Origin: Variovorax saccharolyticus
GTDB lineage: Bacteria; Pseudomonadota; Gammaproteobacteria; Burkholderiales; Burkholderiaceae_C
DNA length: 64,000 nucleotides
Assembly (NCBI RefSeq): GCF_030316765.1
Contig: NZ_JASZYT010000008.1
Coordinates: 186,001 to 250,000, forward strand
Direction of reading: 5' to 3'
Part shown: positions 1 to 7,516 of the stretch, one piece after another
Numbering within the stretch: position 1 is the first letter of the stretch
Layout of the letters: each line of letters begins with the position of its first letter
Translations under genes and position numbers: made by a program
Notes under the pieces: generated by a model
What the model was told of the DNA's origin: nothing
What the model saw: the letters and a program-made list of their open reading frames with translations, nothing else
Databases searched by the model: none

Positions 1-38
1 ACAGAAAATCAAGCCAGAGAAGAAAGCCAGGACCTGAT

Positions 39-920
39 ATGAGCTCAACCACCCACGGCAGCACGCCTTACTACTTCGTGCCCGGGCCATCGGCCTACCC
101 GGTCATGGCCGCGATCGGCCTGCTCTTCGTGATCCTGGGTGCGGCCCAGTGGATCAATGGCCACCAGTGGGGCGCCTGGTCGCTGCTGGCCGGCATGATC
201 GTCTGGCTCGGGACGCTCTACGTCTGGTTCAGCGCCTCGATCCGCGAAAGCGAAGGCGGGCTCTACGGCCACAAGGTCGACCTCTCGTTCCGCTGGAGCA
301 TGAGCTGGTTCATCTTCTCCGAAGTGATGTTCTTCGGCGCCTTCTTCACCGCGCTGTGGTGGGCCCGCACCCATGCGCTGCCCTCGCTCGGCAGCCTCGA
401 CAACGCGCTGCTGTGGCCCGACTTCAAGGCCGTCTGGCCGACCGCGGCCATCGGCGCGACCGGTTCGCCGGCCGGCATCGTCGAGCCCTTCCAGACCGTC
501 GGCCCGTTCTGGCTGCCGACCATCAACACCGCGCTGCTGCTGAGCTCGGGCGTCACGCTGACGATCGCCCACCACGCGCTGCGCGCCGGCCATCGCCAGC
601 AGAGCGTGCGCTTCATGTGGCTGACCGTGCTGCTCGGCTTCATCTTCCTGTGCGTCCAGGGCTACGAATACCACCACCTGTACACCGAGCTGAACCTCAA
701 GCTGAGCTCGGGCGCCTACGGCTCGACCTTCTTCATGCTGACCGGCTTCCACGGCCTGCACGTGTTCATCGGCATGCTGATGCTGTTCTTCATCACGCTG
801 CGTCTGCGCCGGGGCCATTTCACGCCCGAGCGTCATTTCGGCTTCGAGGGCGCGGCCTGGTACTGGCACTTCGTCGACGTCGTGTGGCTCGGCCTGTACT
901 TCCTGGTCTATTGGCTTTGA
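39..920 (+). CDS. ctaE: Cytochrome c oxidase subunit III
   Basis: Core membrane subunit of the aa3-type haem-copper oxidase, which reduces oxygen with electrons from cytochrome c at the inner membrane. The 293 residues give about seven hydrophobic segments and carry the family glutamate in FSEVMFF (near residue 90) and the C-terminal HFVDVVWLGLY block. An AGGA lies just before the ATG. The genes downstream (SURF1, a Sco-like protein, COX15, CtaB, SCO) are all assembly factors for the same enzyme, so this is the end of a cox operon whose earlier genes lie left of the window. A strong hairpin follows the stop. Identification is secure. Confidence 0.96.
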   Translation: MSSTTHGSTPYYFVPGPSAYPVMAAIGLLFVILGAAQWINGHQWGAWSLLAGMIVWLGTLYVWFSASIRESEGGLYGHKVDLSFRWSMSWFIFSEVMFFGAFFTALWWARTHALPSLGSLDNALLWPDFKAVWPTAAIGATGSPAGIVEPFQTVGPFWLPTINTALLLSSGVTLTIAHHALRAGHRQQSVRFMWLTVLLGFIFLCVQGYEYHHLYTELNLKLSSGAYGSTFFMLTGFHGLHVFIGMLMLFFITLRLRRGHFTPERHFGFEGAAWYWHFVDVVWLGLYFLVYWL

Positions 921-939
921 AGATCGGCGACGGCACAAC

Positions 940-965
940 AAAAAAGCGCCGCAAGGCGCTTTTTT
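940..965. terminator. Bidirectional intrinsic terminator after ctaE
   Basis: AAAAAAGCGCC and GGCGCTTTTTT pair across a four-base loop. The A and T tracts give a U-run on either strand. It lies between the stop of ctaE (forward) and the stop of the convergent small membrane protein gene, so it can serve both. Confidence 0.85.
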
Positions 966-991
966 CATGGTTCTCGTGGAACGAGCACCAT

Positions 992-1213
992 CTACTTGCC
1001 GACCGGGAGCCCTCCCGGCTGGATGTAGCCGAGCTTCCACGCCACGAGGACGCAGAGGAACAAAATCACCGAAAGCCCGATCCGAACCGTGAGCGCGCGA
1101 ACCATGCCGCCGCTCTTGGCGCGGCCGTCGCGCCCATCCTTCAGCATGAAGAACAGCGCCACAGCGAGACTCGCCAGGATGCCCAGGAAGGCGAGGGCGA
1201 CAAGGTATTTCAT
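992..1213 (-). CDS. Small twin-transmembrane protein, DUF2909-like
   Basis: A 73-residue protein with two hydrophobic helices (about residues 3-20 and 45-62) joined by a basic, glycine-containing loop. This fits the DUF2909 twin-transmembrane family, which tends to sit inside cytochrome oxidase assembly loci of betaproteobacteria. The start at 1213 begins MKYLVALAF. A longer form with 24 extra basic residues is possible but looks like read-through of the SURF1 leader. It is on the opposite strand from its neighbours and only 36 bases separate its start from the SURF1 start. The function is unknown; a role in oxidase assembly is inferred from position alone. Confidence 0.75.
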   Translation of the reverse strand: MKYLVALAFLGILASLAVALFFMLKDGRDGRAKSGGMVRALTVRIGLSVILFLCVLVAWKLGYIQPGGLPVGK

Positions 1214-1249
1214 GACCCCCATTATCGGCCGCCAGAGCCACCTCCTGCC

Positions 1250-2128
1250 TTGAGCGCCGACCCCTCCGAGGCGACCCGTCCCCACCGCCGCGCCGGCCGC
1301 TTCTGGCTCGTCACGGCGGTCGCCCTGCTCACGCTCGCGGCCACGGTCTCACTGGGTCGCTGGCAGTTGTCGCGCGCGGCGCAGAAAGAAGCGCTGCAGG
1401 CCGAAATCGACGCCCGCAAGAGCCTGCCGCCACTCGACCAGGAGGCCTTCCTGGCGCTCGGGGATGCCGCCACCGCCATGCACCGGCCGGTCCGGCTGCA
1501 CGGTCTGTGGCTGGCGCCGCACACGGTCTACCTGGACAACCGGCAGATGCATGGCGTGCCCGGCTTCTACGTGCTGACGCCCTTCGCCCTCGAAGGCACC
1601 GAGCAGACCGTGCTGATCCAGCGCGGCTGGATCCAGCGCAACTTCACGGATCGCACCAAGCTCGAGGCCATCGAGACCCCGAGCGGGCTCGTGGAGGTCA
1701 CGGCGCGGATCGCCCCGCCGCCGGCCCATCTGCTCGAACTGGGCAAGGCCGAACCCGCGGCTCCGGCTGCGTCGGCCGCCGCCGCGTCGGCCACTCCCGC
1801 TGCGACCGCCGCCGCACCGACCGGCGCAGCACCGACCGCCGCCGCCACGCCAGATGCCGTGGGGTCTTCGCGCATCCGGCAGAATCTCGGTCTCGAAGCC
1901 TTCCGCGCCGAAACCGGTCTGCCCTTGCGGATCGACGTCTCCCTGCAGCAGACCGGGCCGGCTTCCGAGGGCCTGCAGCGCGAGTGGCCGGCTCCCGCGC
2001 TGGGTGTCGAAAAGCACTACGGCTATGCATTCCAGTGGTTCGGCCTGTCGGCTCTCGTGGTACTCCTCTATGTCTGGTTCCAACTCATCGCCCCCTTCCG
2101 CCGCGCACGCCTTGCCCGTCGCGGCTGA
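1250..2128 (+). CDS. SURF1 family cytochrome oxidase assembly protein
   Basis: SURF1/Shy1 proteins help insert haem A into subunit I of cytochrome oxidase at the inner membrane. An N-terminal helix (about residues 18-36) is followed by the family GRWQLSRA block. The C-terminal helix is preceded by the hallmark KHYGYAFQWF. No ATG fits upstream: the frame is open far to the left, but TTG at 1250 is the only start that gives a normal SURF1 N-terminus (292 residues). Residues about 167-203 are an Ala/Pro/Thr low-complexity insert that lengthens the periplasmic domain. The 3' end overlaps the next gene by 59 bases. Confidence 0.9.
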   Translation: MSADPSEATRPHRRAGRFWLVTAVALLTLAATVSLGRWQLSRAAQKEALQAEIDARKSLPPLDQEAFLALGDAATAMHRPVRLHGLWLAPHTVYLDNRQMHGVPGFYVLTPFALEGTEQTVLIQRGWIQRNFTDRTKLEAIETPSGLVEVTARIAPPPAHLLELGKAEPAAPAASAAAASATPAATAAAPTGAAPTAAATPDAVGSSRIRQNLGLEAFRAETGLPLRIDVSLQQTGPASEGLQREWPAPALGVEKHYGYAFQWFGLSALVVLLYVWFQLIAPFRRARLARRG

Positions 2129-2795
2129 CGAGCCGCTCGGCCTGACCGTGCACTCGATGCCGTCCCCGCGCCAGGCGATGGCGGGCGCCGAGGGCCGGCG
2201 CACGGTCCAGGGCCGCTGGAAGATGGTCTTCGTGTTGCTGTGCTGCGCCGCGCCCGTGATCGCCTCGTACTTCACCTACTACGTGGTGCGCCCCGAGGGC
2301 CGCAGCGTCTACGGCCAACTGATCGATCCCCAGCGCCCGCTGCCCAACGTCGAGGCCTCGCTGCCGGACGGCAAGACGCTGCGCCTGCCGTCGCTCAAGG
2401 GCCAGTGGCTGCTGGTGTCCGTGGCCGACGCGGCTTGCGACACCCTGTGCGAGCAGCAGCTCTACCTGCAGCGCCAGCTGCGCGAGAGCCTGGGGCGCGA
2501 AAAGGACCGGCTCGACCGCGTCTGGCTGGTCAGCGACGACCAGCCGCTGCCCGACCGCCTGGCCAATGGCCTGCGGGGGGCGACCGTGCTGCGCGTCCCG
2601 GCCGCCGAGATCGCCCGGTGGCTGCCCGCTGCCACTGGCCATGCGCCGGCGGAGCACCTCTTCGTGGTCGATCCGCTGGGCAATCTCATGATGCGTTTCC
2701 CGGCCCTCATGGACGCCGCCGGCGCCAGCCGCGGCAAGCGCGACCTCGAGCGACTGCTGCGCGCTTCCTCGTCCTGGGACGAGGCCGGCCGCTGA
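2070..2795 (+). CDS. Membrane-anchored Sco/thioredoxin-fold-like oxidase assembly protein
   Basis: A 241-residue protein with one membrane helix (about residues 51-72) and a periplasmic domain holding C123-D-T-L-C127. This CxxxC has the same spacing as the copper-binding motif of SCO proteins. The domain ends with an FVVDPLGN block like the late strand of Sco/thioredoxin folds. A second, canonical SCO gene lies at 4895, so this one is a divergent paralogue. The ATG at 2070 lies inside the SURF1 gene. GTG at 2148 is the main alternative start and would shorten the cytoplasmic tail. A role in CuA or haem maturation is inferred from context. Confidence 0.78.
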   Translation: MSGSNSSPPSAAHALPVAADEPLGLTVHSMPSPRQAMAGAEGRRTVQGRWKMVFVLLCCAAPVIASYFTYYVVRPEGRSVYGQLIDPQRPLPNVEASLPDGKTLRLPSLKGQWLLVSVADAACDTLCEQQLYLQRQLRESLGREKDRLDRVWLVSDDQPLPDRLANGLRGATVLRVPAAEIARWLPAATGHAPAEHLFVVDPLGNLMMRFPALMDAAGASRGKRDLERLLRASSSWDEAGR

Positions 2796-2802
2796 TCTCG
2801 CC

Positions 2803-3984
2803 ATGGACACGGGCTCGCTCTACGACCTCACGCCGATCGCCTGGCTGCTGGCGGTCGGCGTGCTGCTGGCCCTCGGCCCGCTGGTCTGGGTCTGGCGCCG
2901 CAATGCCGGCGCCGCCACCGCGCGCCGGCTGCATGCGCTGACCGTGCTCACCCTGTTCCTGACCTTCGACCTGACCCTGTTCGGTGCCTTCACCCGGCTG
3001 AGCGATTCGGGCCTGGGCTGCCCCGACTGGCCCGGCTGCTACGGCAACGCCAGCCCGGTCGGCGCCCGCCACGACATCGCGATGGCGCAGGCCGCGCAAC
3101 CCACCGGACCGGTGACGCACAGCAAGGCCTGGGTCGAGATGGTCCACCGCTACCTCGCCACCGGCGTCGGCTTCCTGATCCTGGTGCTGGCGGTCGCGAC
3201 CTGGGTCGCGCGCCGCCGCCAGCGCCGGGCCGACCATCGCGGCGAGCGGGCGCTGAGCGCCTGGTGGCCCGCGGCGACGCTGGCCTGGGTCTGCCTGCAA
3301 GGCGCCTTCGGCGCGATGACCGTGACCTGGAAGCTGTTCCCGGCCATCGTCACGCTGCACCTGATGGGCGCCATCGTCCTGCTGGCGCTGCTGTGCATCC
3401 AGGCCGTGCGCTACCAGCAGGCGGCGATGCAGCGCCTGCCGACCGTCCTGCCGGCCGCGCTGCGCACCCTGCTGGTCGCCACCACGGCGCTGCTGGCGCT
3501 GCAGATCGCGCTGGGCGGCTGGGTCAGCACCAACTACGCGGTGCTGGCCTGCACCCAGTTCCCGACCTGCCAGGACAGCTGGTGGCCGCCGATGGACTTC
3601 GCCCAGGGTTTCGAGATCTGGCGCCATCTGGGCGAGACCGCCGCCGGCGCCCCGATCGATTTCGCCGCCCTCACCGCCATCCACTATGCGCACCGCCTGA
3701 TGGCCTATCTGGTCTTCGCCGCCATCGGCCTGCTGGCCTGGCGGTTGCACCGCCTCGCGCCGCTGCGCCCGCAGGCGCGCTGGCTGGCCGGCCTGGCGCT
3801 GCTGCAACTCGCCAGCGGCCTCGGCAACGTGCTGCTCGGCTGGCCGCTGGCGGCGGCACTGCTTCACACCGGCGGCGCCGCGGCCCTGGCCGTGGTGCTG
3901 ACCTGGACCCTCTGCGAAAGCCGTCGCGAAGGCGCGCGCAGCGCCGCCGGCCAACGCGTACCCAACATGGAGGTGGCCGGATGA
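2803..3984 (+). CDS. ctaA: Haem A synthase (COX15/CtaA)
   Basis: Oxidises the C8 methyl of haem O to the formyl group of haem A in the inner membrane. The 393 residues form about eight helices in two four-helix halves. The first half has FGAFTRLSDSGLGCPDWPGC and a later MVHRYLA histidine pair. The second half has IHYAHRLMAYLV and LLHTGGAA, the expected haem-ligand histidines. The stop overlaps the start of the farnesyltransferase gene by ATGA, so the two haem A enzymes are translationally coupled. Confidence 0.95.
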   Translation: MDTGSLYDLTPIAWLLAVGVLLALGPLVWVWRRNAGAATARRLHALTVLTLFLTFDLTLFGAFTRLSDSGLGCPDWPGCYGNASPVGARHDIAMAQAAQPTGPVTHSKAWVEMVHRYLATGVGFLILVLAVATWVARRRQRRADHRGERALSAWWPAATLAWVCLQGAFGAMTVTWKLFPAIVTLHLMGAIVLLALLCIQAVRYQQAAMQRLPTVLPAALRTLLVATTALLALQIALGGWVSTNYAVLACTQFPTCQDSWWPPMDFAQGFEIWRHLGETAAGAPIDFAALTAIHYAHRLMAYLVFAAIGLLAWRLHRLAPLRPQARWLAGLALLQLASGLGNVLLGWPLAAALLHTGGAAALAVVLTWTLCESRREGARSAAGQRVPNMEVAG

Positions 3985-4886
3985 GCGCCCCCGTTTCAGT
4001 TCCCGCTCCCACCACCGCCAGCGTGCTGCGCCAGTTCTATGCCCTGACCAAGCCGCGGGTGGTGCAGCTAATCGTCTTCTGCGCCCTGATCGGCATGGTG
4101 CTCGCGGTGCCTGGCGTGCCGACGCTGGCCGACCTGCAGCGGGGCGCGCTCGCCTGCCTCGGCATCTGGCTGGTGGCCGGCGCCGCCGCCGCCTTCAACT
4201 GCCTGGTCGAGAAGGGCATCGACGCCAAGATGAAGCGCACCGCGTGGCGGCCGACCGCGCGCGGCCAGCTCAGCGACAGGCAGGCGCTGATCTTCTCGGC
4301 GGTGCTGTGCGTGGCCGGCTCGGCGCTGCTGTGGTTCACGGTGAATCCGCTGACCATGTGGCTCACCTTCGCTACCTTCGTCGGCTACGCGGTGATCTAC
4401 ACCGTGATCCTGAAGCCGCTGACGCCGCAGAACATCGTGATCGGCGGCGCTTCGGGCGCGATGCCGCCGGTGCTGGGCTGGTCGGCGATGACCGGCGATG
4501 TCGGTCCCGAGGCGCTGATCCTGTTCCTGATCATCTTCCTGTGGACCCCGCCGCACTTCTGGGCCCTGGCCCTGTACCGGGTCGAGGACTACCGCAAGGC
4601 CGGCCTGCCGATGCTGCCGGTGACGCACGGCAACGAGTTCACGCGGCTGCAGGTGCTGCTCTACACCTTCATCCTCTTCGCTGCCTGCCTGATGCCCTTC
4701 ATCTACGGCATGAGCGGCTGGCTCTACCTGGCGGTCGCGATCGGCGTCAGCATCGGCTTCACGGGCTACGCCTTCGCGCTGTGGCGCAACTACTCCGACG
4801 CGCTGGCGCGCAAGACCTTCCGTTTCTCGCTGATCCACCTGAGCGTGCTGTTCGCGGCGCTGCTGGTCGACCACTACCTCCAATGA
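3981..4886 (+). CDS. cyoE: Protohaem IX farnesyltransferase (haem O synthase)
   Basis: A UbiA-family prenyltransferase that adds a farnesyl group to haem B to make haem O, the substrate of the preceding COX15. The 301-residue protein has many membrane helices. The prenyl-diphosphate motif is NCLVEKGIDAKMKRT near residue 73, where the first acidic residue is Glu rather than the common Asp. The second motif region is EDYRKAGLPMLPV. The ATG at 3981 overlaps the COX15 stop. The gene is also called ctaB. Confidence 0.95.
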   Translation: MSAPVSVPAPTTASVLRQFYALTKPRVVQLIVFCALIGMVLAVPGVPTLADLQRGALACLGIWLVAGAAAAFNCLVEKGIDAKMKRTAWRPTARGQLSDRQALIFSAVLCVAGSALLWFTVNPLTMWLTFATFVGYAVIYTVILKPLTPQNIVIGGASGAMPPVLGWSAMTGDVGPEALILFLIIFLWTPPHFWALALYRVEDYRKAGLPMLPVTHGNEFTRLQVLLYTFILFAACLMPFIYGMSGWLYLAVAIGVSIGFTGYAFALWRNYSDALARKTFRFSLIHLSVLFAALLVDHYLQ

Positions 4887-4894
4887 AGGAAATC

Positions 4895-5500
4895 ATGAAC
4901 AAGCGGCAACTGCTCGGAACCCTGGCCCTGGCCGGCGTGGCGGCAATGGTCGGCCTCCCGCTCGCGGGCTGCACCGAAGCCAAGCCCAGCTTTCATGCGG
5001 TCGACATCACGGGTGCCGACTACGCCCGCGATTTTTCGCTGACCGATGCCGATGGCAAGCTGCGCACGCTGGCCGACTTCAAGGGCAAGGCGGTGGTGCT
5101 GTTCTTCGGCTTCGCCCAGTGCCCCGACGTCTGCCCGACCACCATGACCGAGATGGCGCAGGTCAAGCAGCAGCTGGGCGCTGACGGCGACAAGCTGCAG
5201 GTGGTGTTCGTCACGGTCGATCCGGCCCGGGACACGCCGGAGGTCATGAAGGCCTACATGGGCGCCTTCGACCCCTCCTTCGTCGCCTTGATCCCGACGG
5301 CGGACCAGCTCGCGGCGTTGGCCAAGGACTTCAAGGTCTACTTCAAGAAGGTCGAGGGCAAGACGCCGACCAGCTATTCGATGGACCACTCGGCGGCCAG
5401 CTTCGTCTACGACCCGCAGGGCCGGCTGCGGCTGTACGCGCGCTACGGCGCCGGGGTGGCGCCGATGGTGGCGGATCTCAAGGCGCTGCTCAAGTCCTGA
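4895..5500 (+). CDS. SCO1/SenC family copper chaperone lipoprotein
   Basis: Delivers copper to, or reduces the cysteines of, the CuA site of cytochrome oxidase. The 201-residue protein has a lipoprotein signal (LPLAGC, lipidated Cys26). The copper ligands are C76-P-D-V-C80 with a distal histidine in YSMDHSAASF near residue 165. The start at 4895 has a GAAGGA ribosome site seven bases upstream; ATG 4883 would add four residues and lacks such a site. It follows cyoE by eight bases and is the last oxidase gene of the operon. Confidence 0.93.
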   Translation: MNKRQLLGTLALAGVAAMVGLPLAGCTEAKPSFHAVDITGADYARDFSLTDADGKLRTLADFKGKAVVLFFGFAQCPDVCPTTMTEMAQVKQQLGADGDKLQVVFVTVDPARDTPEVMKAYMGAFDPSFVALIPTADQLAALAKDFKVYFKKVEGKTPTSYSMDHSAASFVYDPQGRLRLYARYGAGVAPMVADLKALLKS

Positions 5501-5505
5501 GCGCC

Positions 5506-6339
5506 GTGGCTTCGGTCGATCACCTGAGGCAGCGCAAGGGCGCCTTTCGCATCGCGCTGATCCCGCCGGAAGTGCTGGACGCGCTCAACGACGGCCTGCT
5601 CGAGACCGTCAACCTCAACGAGTTCATGGCGCTCGAACTGCCCCGCCTGGGGCGCAGCGTGGCGGCGCAGATCGGACTCGACCCGGCCAGCGAACGGTTG
5701 GCCGATACCTTCGCGATGCTGTCGGCCTTCAAGCCGATGCAGCGCCATGGCCACGTCGCGCGGGCGCTCTATGACCTGACGGCTGTGCATCCCGAGCGCG
5801 ACGCGGTGGCGCACCGGCTCGCCACCCATCCGAGCGACGTGGCGCGCTGCTGGGCGACGCAATGGATCCCGATGTCGGGACTGGCGCTGCCCGGGCAGCT
5901 CGACGCCGCCCGCCGCTTTGCCGCCGACCCGCACTTCGGCGTGCGCGAAATGGCCTGGATGGGCGTGCGCGACGCCACCATCCGCTCGCTCGAGCAGGCG
6001 CTCGAACTGCTGCGGCCGTGGGCCGCCGATCCGGATCCGAACATCCGCCGCTTCGCGAGCGAACTGACGCGTCCTCGCGGCGTCTGGTGCGCCCAGATCG
6101 ACCGCCTCAAGGCCGAGCCCTGGCTGGCGCTGCCGCTGCTCGAGCCGCTCAAGGCCGACAGCAGCCGCTATGTCCAGAACTCGGTCGCCAACTGGCTCAA
6201 CGACGCCAGCCGGACGCAGCCCGACTGGGTCGAAGCCACCTGCACGCGCTGGCTGGCCGAGAGCGATGCGGCCGAAACCCGCTACATCGCACGGCGGGCC
6301 TCCAGAACACTGGCGAAGCGGATGCCGGAAGCCGGCTGA
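5506..6339 (+). CDS. HEAT-repeat protein, AlkC/AlkD-like DNA alkylation repair family
   Basis: The 277 residues form helical repeats, with recurring blocks such as DPHFGVREMAWMGVRD and DPDPNIRRFASEL. The block RYVQNSVANWLNDAS resembles AlkC-type HEAT-like alkylpurine glycosylases. Those enzymes flip or excise 3-methyladenine-type lesions, but I cannot assign catalytic residues here, so glycosylase activity is inference. The GTG start follows the SCO stop by five bases, and no other start keeps the conserved N-terminus. Co-transcription with the oxidase assembly genes is odd and may simply be read-through. Confidence 0.72.
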   Translation: MASVDHLRQRKGAFRIALIPPEVLDALNDGLLETVNLNEFMALELPRLGRSVAAQIGLDPASERLADTFAMLSAFKPMQRHGHVARALYDLTAVHPERDAVAHRLATHPSDVARCWATQWIPMSGLALPGQLDAARRFAADPHFGVREMAWMGVRDATIRSLEQALELLRPWAADPDPNIRRFASELTRPRGVWCAQIDRLKAEPWLALPLLEPLKADSSRYVQNSVANWLNDASRTQPDWVEATCTRWLAESDAAETRYIARRASRTLAKRMPEAG

Positions 6340-6369
6340 AAAGAAAAAGCCCGGCGCGAGGGCCGGGCT
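6338..6369 (-). terminator. Intrinsic terminator of rpoH
   Basis: On the reverse strand an eight-base-pair stem (AGCCCGGC with GCCGGGCT) is followed by a run of ten mostly T bases. It starts just beyond the rpoH stop and overlaps the end of the convergent HEAT-repeat gene. Confidence 0.8.
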
Positions 6370-6389
6370 GGTCATCGAAGCAAGGGGGC

Positions 6390-7331
6390 TCAGGCGTACT
6401 CGGCCAAGGCCTTCTTCATCTTCTTCATTGCGGCCACCTCGATCTGGCGGATGCGCTCGGCGCTGACACCGTAGACCGCGGCCAGGTCGTGCAGCGTCAT
6501 GCCGCCCGAGCCGTCGTCGTTGACCTTGAGCCAGCGCTCCTCGACGATGCGGCGGCTGCGGTCGTCCAGCGCTTCGAGCGCGGTCGAGATGCCGTCGGTC
6601 GACAGCCGGTCGCGCTGCCGCGATTCGATCTGCGCGGTCGGCTCCTGCGACGCGTCGGCCAGGTAGGCGATCGGGCCGAAGCCTTCGTCGCCGTCGTCGG
6701 ACGGGCTCGGATCGAGCAGCACGTCGCCGCCCGAGAGCCGGGTTTCCATCTCGAGCACTTCCTCGGGCTTCACGTTGAGCCGGGTGGCCATCTGCGAGAC
6801 CTCGTCGGGGCTCAGCGTGTCGCGATGCGTGCCTCCGTCGGCCGCGGCCGAGTCGGCCTTGAAACCCTGCTTCATGGAGCGCAGGTTGAAGAACAGCTTG
6901 CGCTGGGCCTTGGTCGTCGCGACCTTGACCATGCGCCAGTTCTTCAGGATGTACTCGTGGATCTCGGCCTTGATCCAGTGCATGGCGTAGCTCACCAGCC
7001 GCACGCCCTGATCGGGGTCGAAGCGCTTCACGGCCTTCATGAGGCCGACGTTGCCTTCCTGGATCAGGTCGCCGTGGGGCAGGCCATAACCCAGATATTG
7101 ACGCGAAATGGATACAACAAGGCGCAGATGCGACAAGATGAGCGCACCGGCGGCTTCGAGGTCGTTGTTGTCGCGCAGTTTGCGCGCGAAACCCTGCTCT
7201 TCCTCGAGCGTGAGCAGCGGCAGGCGGTTGGCTGCCGAGATGTAGGCGTCCAAGTTACCCAGCGGGGGCACCATCGACCACGGATTGGCGACGGCAAGCT
7301 GGTTGGCAGAGGCTCCAGACAGTGTTGTCAT
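6390..7331 (-). CDS. rpoH: Heat-shock sigma factor sigma-32
   Basis: Directs RNA polymerase to heat-shock promoters. The 313 residues show region 2 (DLIQEGNVGLMKAVKRFDP, RLVSYAMHWIKAEI), the RpoH box QRKLFFNLR just after it, and a region 4 helix-turn-helix (TLHDLAAVYGVSAERIRQIE). The start at 7331 is chosen because GAAGGAG lies nine bases upstream; an ATG at 7358 would add nine residues but abuts the CIRCE operator and has no ribosome site. A perfect CIRCE lies 28 bases upstream, so HrcA repression is predicted. ftsY is next upstream on the same strand; the ftsE and ftsX genes often found between them are absent. Confidence 0.96.
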   Translation of the reverse strand: MTTLSGASANQLAVANPWSMVPPLGNLDAYISAANRLPLLTLEEEQGFARKLRDNNDLEAAGALILSHLRLVVSISRQYLGYGLPHGDLIQEGNVGLMKAVKRFDPDQGVRLVSYAMHWIKAEIHEYILKNWRMVKVATTKAQRKLFFNLRSMKQGFKADSAAADGGTHRDTLSPDEVSQMATRLNVKPEEVLEMETRLSGGDVLLDPSPSDDGDEGFGPIAYLADASQEPTAQIESRQRDRLSTDGISTALEALDDRSRRIVEERWLKVNDDGSGGMTLHDLAAVYGVSAERIRQIEVAAMKKMKKALAEYA

Positions 7332-7359
7332 TGGGGAAACTCCTTCTTTCATAGCCATA

Positions 7360-7386
7360 TTAGCACTCGGTTAGAGGGAGTGCTAA
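7360..7386 (-). promoter_or_regulatory. CIRCE element (HrcA operator) upstream of rpoH
   Basis: A perfect match to the CIRCE consensus: TTAGCACTC, nine bases, GAGTGCTAA. It lies between the ftsY-rpoH spacer and the ribosome site of rpoH, where bound HrcA would block transcription of the sigma factor. The repressor gene hrcA is at 47306 in the same window. The match is seen directly; control by HrcA follows from the known role of CIRCE. Confidence 0.95.
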
Positions 7387-7423
7387 GCTAAGGGTTCCCC
7401 CTTATTTTCTATGGGGTCGATAG

Positions 7424-7440
7424 CCGGACTTGTAGTCCGG
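7424..7440. other. Short perfect hairpin in the ftsY-rpoH spacer
   Basis: CCGGACT and AGTCCGG pair across a three-base loop, in the 185-base gap between the ftsY stop and the rpoH start. No T-run follows on the reverse strand, so it is not a classic terminator. It could be a weak attenuator or protein site. The rest of the gap holds the CIRCE and no gene. Confidence 0.4.
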
Positions 7441-7516
7441 GAGCCCTATCAGCGCATGTCCAGGCGCTCGAACGGCCCACGACGAAGATGGCGGCGGAAA
7501 TCGGCAGTACAAGAAC

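Noticed and set aside
149..1249. N-terminal extension of the SURF1 frame back into ctaE
   Set aside because: The extension is Arg-rich antisense-like sequence overlapping ctaE; the SURF1 homology begins only after 1250.
6170..7391. Forward-strand frame of about 500 codons over rpoH
   Set aside because: It is antisense to rpoH, whose sigma-32 motifs, ribosome site and operator are all clear.
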